From Xenorhabdus bovienii SS-2004 (lineage in GTDB: Bacteria > Pseudomonadota > Gammaproteobacteria > Enterobacterales > Enterobacteriaceae), in NCBI RefSeq assembly GCF_000027225.1, contig NC_013892.1:3782001-3846000 (forward strand): 64,000 bases of DNA. Reading direction: 5' to 3'. The translations under genes were made by a program, and so were the position numbers. The notes below the pieces were generated by a model, which searched no databases, was not told the origin of the DNA, and saw nothing but the letters and a program-made list of their open reading frames with translations. Shown piece after piece: positions 61,018 to 64,000 of the stretch (position 1 is the first letter of the stretch; every line of letters begins with the position of its first letter).

Positions 61018-61389
61018 TCAGTGCATAAAATACGACCAAAGGATCATTCCCCAGATAAACAACGCCAGAATTATTGTCAGAAATACTGCAGCTGATCCCA
61101 TGTCTTTCGCCCTGCCCGATAATTCATGATATTCACTGCCAATGCGATCAACTACCGCCTCAATGGCGCTGTTAAGGATTTCCACAATGACCACCAGCAT
61201 GACTGAACCGATGAGCAAAAGCCTCTCGGACATGCCAAAATCAAGGGAAAATGCAAGGATAATTGCTAATATGGCGACAATGACTTCCTGCCGAAATGCC
61301 GCTTCATTTTGCCACGCAGCCCTAATACCTTTCGCCGAGTACCCTGCCGCTTTAATGATACGAATCAAACCTGTTGATTGATTTTCCAT
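61018..61389 (-). CDS. dgkA: Diacylglycerol kinase
   Basis: 123 residues, three membrane helices. It recycles diacylglycerol from MDO synthesis to phosphatidate. Family motif VEILNSAIEAVVDRIG with the catalytic Glu, and E...RAKDMGSAAVF. Divergent from plsB as in E. coli. Confidence 0.97.
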   Translation of the reverse strand: MENQSTGLIRIIKAAGYSAKGIRAAWQNEAAFRQEVIVAILAIILAFSLDFGMSERLLLIGSVMLVVIVEILNSAIEAVVDRIGSEYHELSGRAKDMGSAAVFLTIILALFIWGMILWSYFMH

Positions 61390-61527
61390 AAAAAATTTTC
61401 TTCAATTAGCATAATATTTGTAAGGTCATATAACTTTTAGCTCCTATTATTGTCTTATTTCCACAGATCTCAAAATCCGTTTCTGGTATGCTTGCGGCGC
61501 GTTGCTAACAAGAGGCTTAAAGTTGTT

Positions 61528-63996
61528 ATGTCAAGTTGGCGTAAAATATATTATAAATTATTGAATTTTCCACTGAAATTCTTAGTAAAAAGTAAGCTTA
61601 TCCCCACGGATCCCATTGCAGAACTGATCCTTGATACGACACGGCCTATTTTATATGTGCTGCCGTATCACTCAAAAACAGACTTATTGACCCTGCGTCA
61701 ACAATGCCTGGCGCAAGATCTGCCAGATCCATTGAATCCTTTGGAAATGGGTGACACCCTACTTCCAAGCTATGTCTTTATTGATGACGGCCCACGAGTG
61801 TTCCGTTGCTATGCACCTAAACATGAATCCGTGAAGATTTTTCATTCTTATCTGGATCTGCATCGCAATAATCCCGATTTGGATATTCAGATGGTGCCTG
61901 TTTCTGTGATGTTCGGCCGCTCCCCTGGACGCGAAGGGCAGGAAGGAAATACAGCGCCACAGCTGCGTTTACTAAACGGTGTGCAAAAGTTTTTTGCAAT
62001 TTTGTGGCTGGGACGGGATAGTTTTGTGCGTTTTTCCACACCTGTTTCATTACTCAGCATGGCCAATGATCATGGCACAGATGATATCATTGCCAATAAA
62101 CTTGCCCGCGTTGCACGGATACACTATTCCCGGCAGCGTTTGGCTGCGGTAGGGCCACGTTTGCCCGCCAGGCAGGATCTGTTCAACAAGCTGCTGGCAT
62201 CCAAAGCCATTGAGAAAGCCATTGCCGATGAGACACGTAGCAAAAAAATCTCACCTGAAAAGGCGAAGCAAAACGCTATCAATATGTTGGAGGAGATTGC
62301 AGCAGATTTCTCTTCTGAAACCGTACGTTTGACCGATCGTATCTTGAGATGGACGTGGAACCGTTTGTATCAGGGCATTAATGTCCATAACGCCGAGCGG
62401 GTTCGCCAACTGGCGCAGGATGGTCATGAACTGGTTTATGTCCCATGCCATCGCAGCCATATGGATTATCTCCTGCTCTCATATGTGCTTTATCACCAAG
62501 GGCTGGTTCCACCACACATTGCTGCTGGCATCAATCTTAATTTCTGGCCGGCAGGCTCGATATTCCGCCGCCTTGGTGCATTCTTTATCCGCCGGACTTT
62601 TAAAGGAAACAAGCTCTATTCGACGATATTCCGTGAATATCTGGGTGAGTTGTTTTCCCGTGGTTATTCTGTTGAGTACTTCGTCGAAGGTGGGCGTTCC
62701 CGTACCGGCCGTCTGCTCGATCCGAAAACCGGCACCCTTTCGATGACATTACAGGCGATGCTGCGTGGAGATTCCCGTCCAATCACCATCGTGCCAATTT
62801 ATGTTGGTTATGAACATGTAATGGAAGTCGCAACTTATGCTAAAGAGTTACGCGGTGCAACCAAGGAAAAAGAAGGCTTTTTTCAGATGATCCGTGGGCT
62901 GCGTAAACTGCGTAATCTGGGACAAGGTTATGTAAACTTTGGCGAACCCATTCCTCTGACACAATACCTTAACCATCATGTTCCCGACTGGCGTGATTCC
63001 ATCGATCCGATAGACGCCCAGCGCCCGACATGGTTAACGCCGACTGTCAGCAAACTCGCTGGCAATATTATGGTCAACATCAATAATGCCGCAGCAGCAA
63101 ATGCCATCAATTTATGCACTACAGCCTTGTTGTCATCACGTCAGCGAGCACTTACTCGCGAGCAGCTGATTGAGCAATTGAACTGTTATCTGCAATTACT
63201 GTGCAATGTTCCTTACGCTGACGATGTGACTGTGCCGAACAAAACAGCTGAAGAATTGCTGGATCATGCCTTGCTGATGAATAAGTTTGAGGTCGAAAAA
63301 GACAGTCTTGGGGATATCATTATCCTGCCTCGTGAAAGCGCGGTATTGATGACTTATTATCGCAACAATATCCAGCACTTGCTGATCCTGCCATCTTTGA
63401 TTACCAGTATTGTGATGCATCATCGCCGCATTAGCCGCAGCGAACTACTCAGTCAGGTTGAGCTGGTTTACCCGCTGCTCAAACAAGAACTTTTCATGCG
63501 GTATAGTAAGGAATCTCTACCTGAAGTGGTCAACACACTGATTGATGAATTGGTGCGTCAATGCCTTATCTGCAACAAAGAACAGGATATGCTCGTTCTG
63601 AACCCTGAGCGCATTCGTCCAATGCAATTGCTGGCAGCAGGTATCCGTGAAACTCTGCAACGCTATGCCATTACGCTTTCTTTATTGAATGCCACTCCTG
63701 AAATCAGCCGTGGCGTGCTGGAAAAAGAGAGCCGGATGCTGGCACAGCGTCTGTCGGTACTGCATGGAATCAATGCCCCAGAGTTCTTTGACAAGGCCGT
63801 GTTTGCCAGCTCAGTCAATACGCTGCGCGAGGAAGGTTATATTCATGATAATAGTGATATAAGCACGACCAGCGCTCAAAAACTCTATCAAATGTTGAGT
63901 GAATTAATGTCCCCTGAGATCCGTCTGACAATTGAAAGTGCCAGTATGCCACCAGAGCAGAATGATACTGAACAGACAAACAAAGACCAACATTAA
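61528..63996 (+). CDS. plsB: Glycerol-3-phosphate 1-O-acyltransferase
   Basis: 822 residues from [26 protein letters not shown], which aligns with the E. coli PlsB start (MSGWPRIYYKLLNLPL); a 26-codon upstream extension is unlikely. Acyltransferase motifs: [15 protein letters not shown] (HxxxxD), [25 protein letters not shown] and [16 protein letters not shown]. Inner-membrane enzyme for the first step of phospholipid synthesis. Complete. Confidence 0.98.
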   Translation: MSSWRKIYYKLLNFPLKFLVKSKLIPTDPIAELILDTTRPILYVLPYHSKTDLLTLRQQCLAQDLPDPLNPLEMGDTLLPSYVFIDDGPRVFRCYAPKHESVKIFHSYLDLHRNNPDLDIQMVPVSVMFGRSPGREGQEGNTAPQLRLLNGVQKFFAILWLGRDSFVRFSTPVSLLSMANDHGTDDIIANKLARVARIHYSRQRLAAVGPRLPARQDLFNKLLASKAIEKAIADETRSKKISPEKAKQNAINMLEEIAADFSSETVRLTDRILRWTWNRLYQGINVHNAERVRQLAQDGHELVYVPCHRSHMDYLLLSYVLYHQGLVPPHIAAGINLNFWPAGSIFRRLGAFFIRRTFKGNKLYSTIFREYLGELFSRGYSVEYFVEGGRSRTGRLLDPKTGTLSMTLQAMLRGDSRPITIVPIYVGYEHVMEVATYAKELRGATKEKEGFFQMIRGLRKLRNLGQGYVNFGEPIPLTQYLNHHVPDWRDSIDPIDAQRPTWLTPTVSKLAGNIMVNINNAAAANAINLCTTALLSSRQRALTREQLIEQLNCYLQLLCNVPYADDVTVPNKTAEELLDHALLMNKFEVEKDSLGDIIILPRESAVLMTYYRNNIQHLLILPSLITSIVMHHRRISRSELLSQVELVYPLLKQELFMRYSKESLPEVVNTLIDELVRQCLICNKEQDMLVLNPERIRPMQLLAAGIRETLQRYAITLSLLNATPEISRGVLEKESRMLAQRLSVLHGINAPEFFDKAVFASSVNTLREEGYIHDNSDISTTSAQKLYQMLSELMSPEIRLTIESASMPPEQNDTEQTNKDQH

Positions 63997-64000
63997 AGCA

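Overview
The window is a chromosomal segment of a gamma-proteobacterium, most likely a Morganellaceae species close to Xenorhabdus or Photorhabdus. That placement is inferred from the moderately AT-rich core genes, the UvrA/TyrB/Alr/DnaB/Zur/LexA/PlsB sequences (close to, but clearly different from, those I remember for E. coli), and the accessory families present. The core order uvrA - tyrB - alr - dnaB - qor - dusA - zur - lexA - dgkA - plsB, with its orientations, matches the E. coli 91-92 min region read backwards, so the backbone is ancestral and the accessory DNA has been inserted into it.

Region 1 (1-16,066) is host backbone with insertions. It holds the 3' part of uvrA, a DUF5993-like/DsbB-family pair, an intact IS1-family element with a perfect 8-bp target duplication, tyrB, alr and dnaB. 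An accessory island follows: a decayed HK97-type capsid gene, a putative membrane-toxin/immunity pair, an intact IS30 element with an inverted partial copy, a Sel1-repeat lipoprotein, and an older IS1-type gene split by a second, identical IS1. Then come qor and dusA.

Region 2 (15,958-58,305) is an apparently complete, about 42.3-kb lambdoid siphophage prophage integrated inside dusA. A 31-bp core repeat marks both ends. From the left it carries an integrase, a hairpin-rich non-coding stretch, two convergent tail-fibre genes, a lambda-type tail module (J, I, K, L, M, tape measure, G/GT with a -1 frameshift signal, tail tube), an HK97-type head module (connectors, capsid, protease, portal, terminases, HNH), a lysis module (Rz/Rz1, M15 endolysin, holin), a tRNA-Phe in the late leader, antiterminator Q, and primase and helicase genes. 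A cro/cI immunity switch follows. A rightward early operon of small genes ends with ORF6N, KilA-N, sliding-clamp-like and PrtN-like proteins. An IS1111-type element interrupts the head module between the capsid and connector genes. Four probable morons (lysogeny-expressed cargo genes) sit between phage modules.

Region 3 (58,306-64,000) begins with the displaced 5' end of a dusA gene, an integrase N-terminal scrap and a hicB scrap. These indicate an older integration at the same site. A DUF2628-like gene with a nonsense codon follows, then zur, lexA (with two LexA boxes), dgkA and plsB.

The observations most worth follow-up are: (a) a two-domain beta-sliding-clamp-like protein in the phage early operon; (b) the putative membrane-toxin/immunity pair; (c) the tRNA-Phe lying between two terminators just downstream of Q; (d) the layered integration history at dusA, in which the prophage supplies the first 26 codons of the present dusA gene; and (e) a run of at least six tight inverted repeats in the non-coding DNA next to the integrase.
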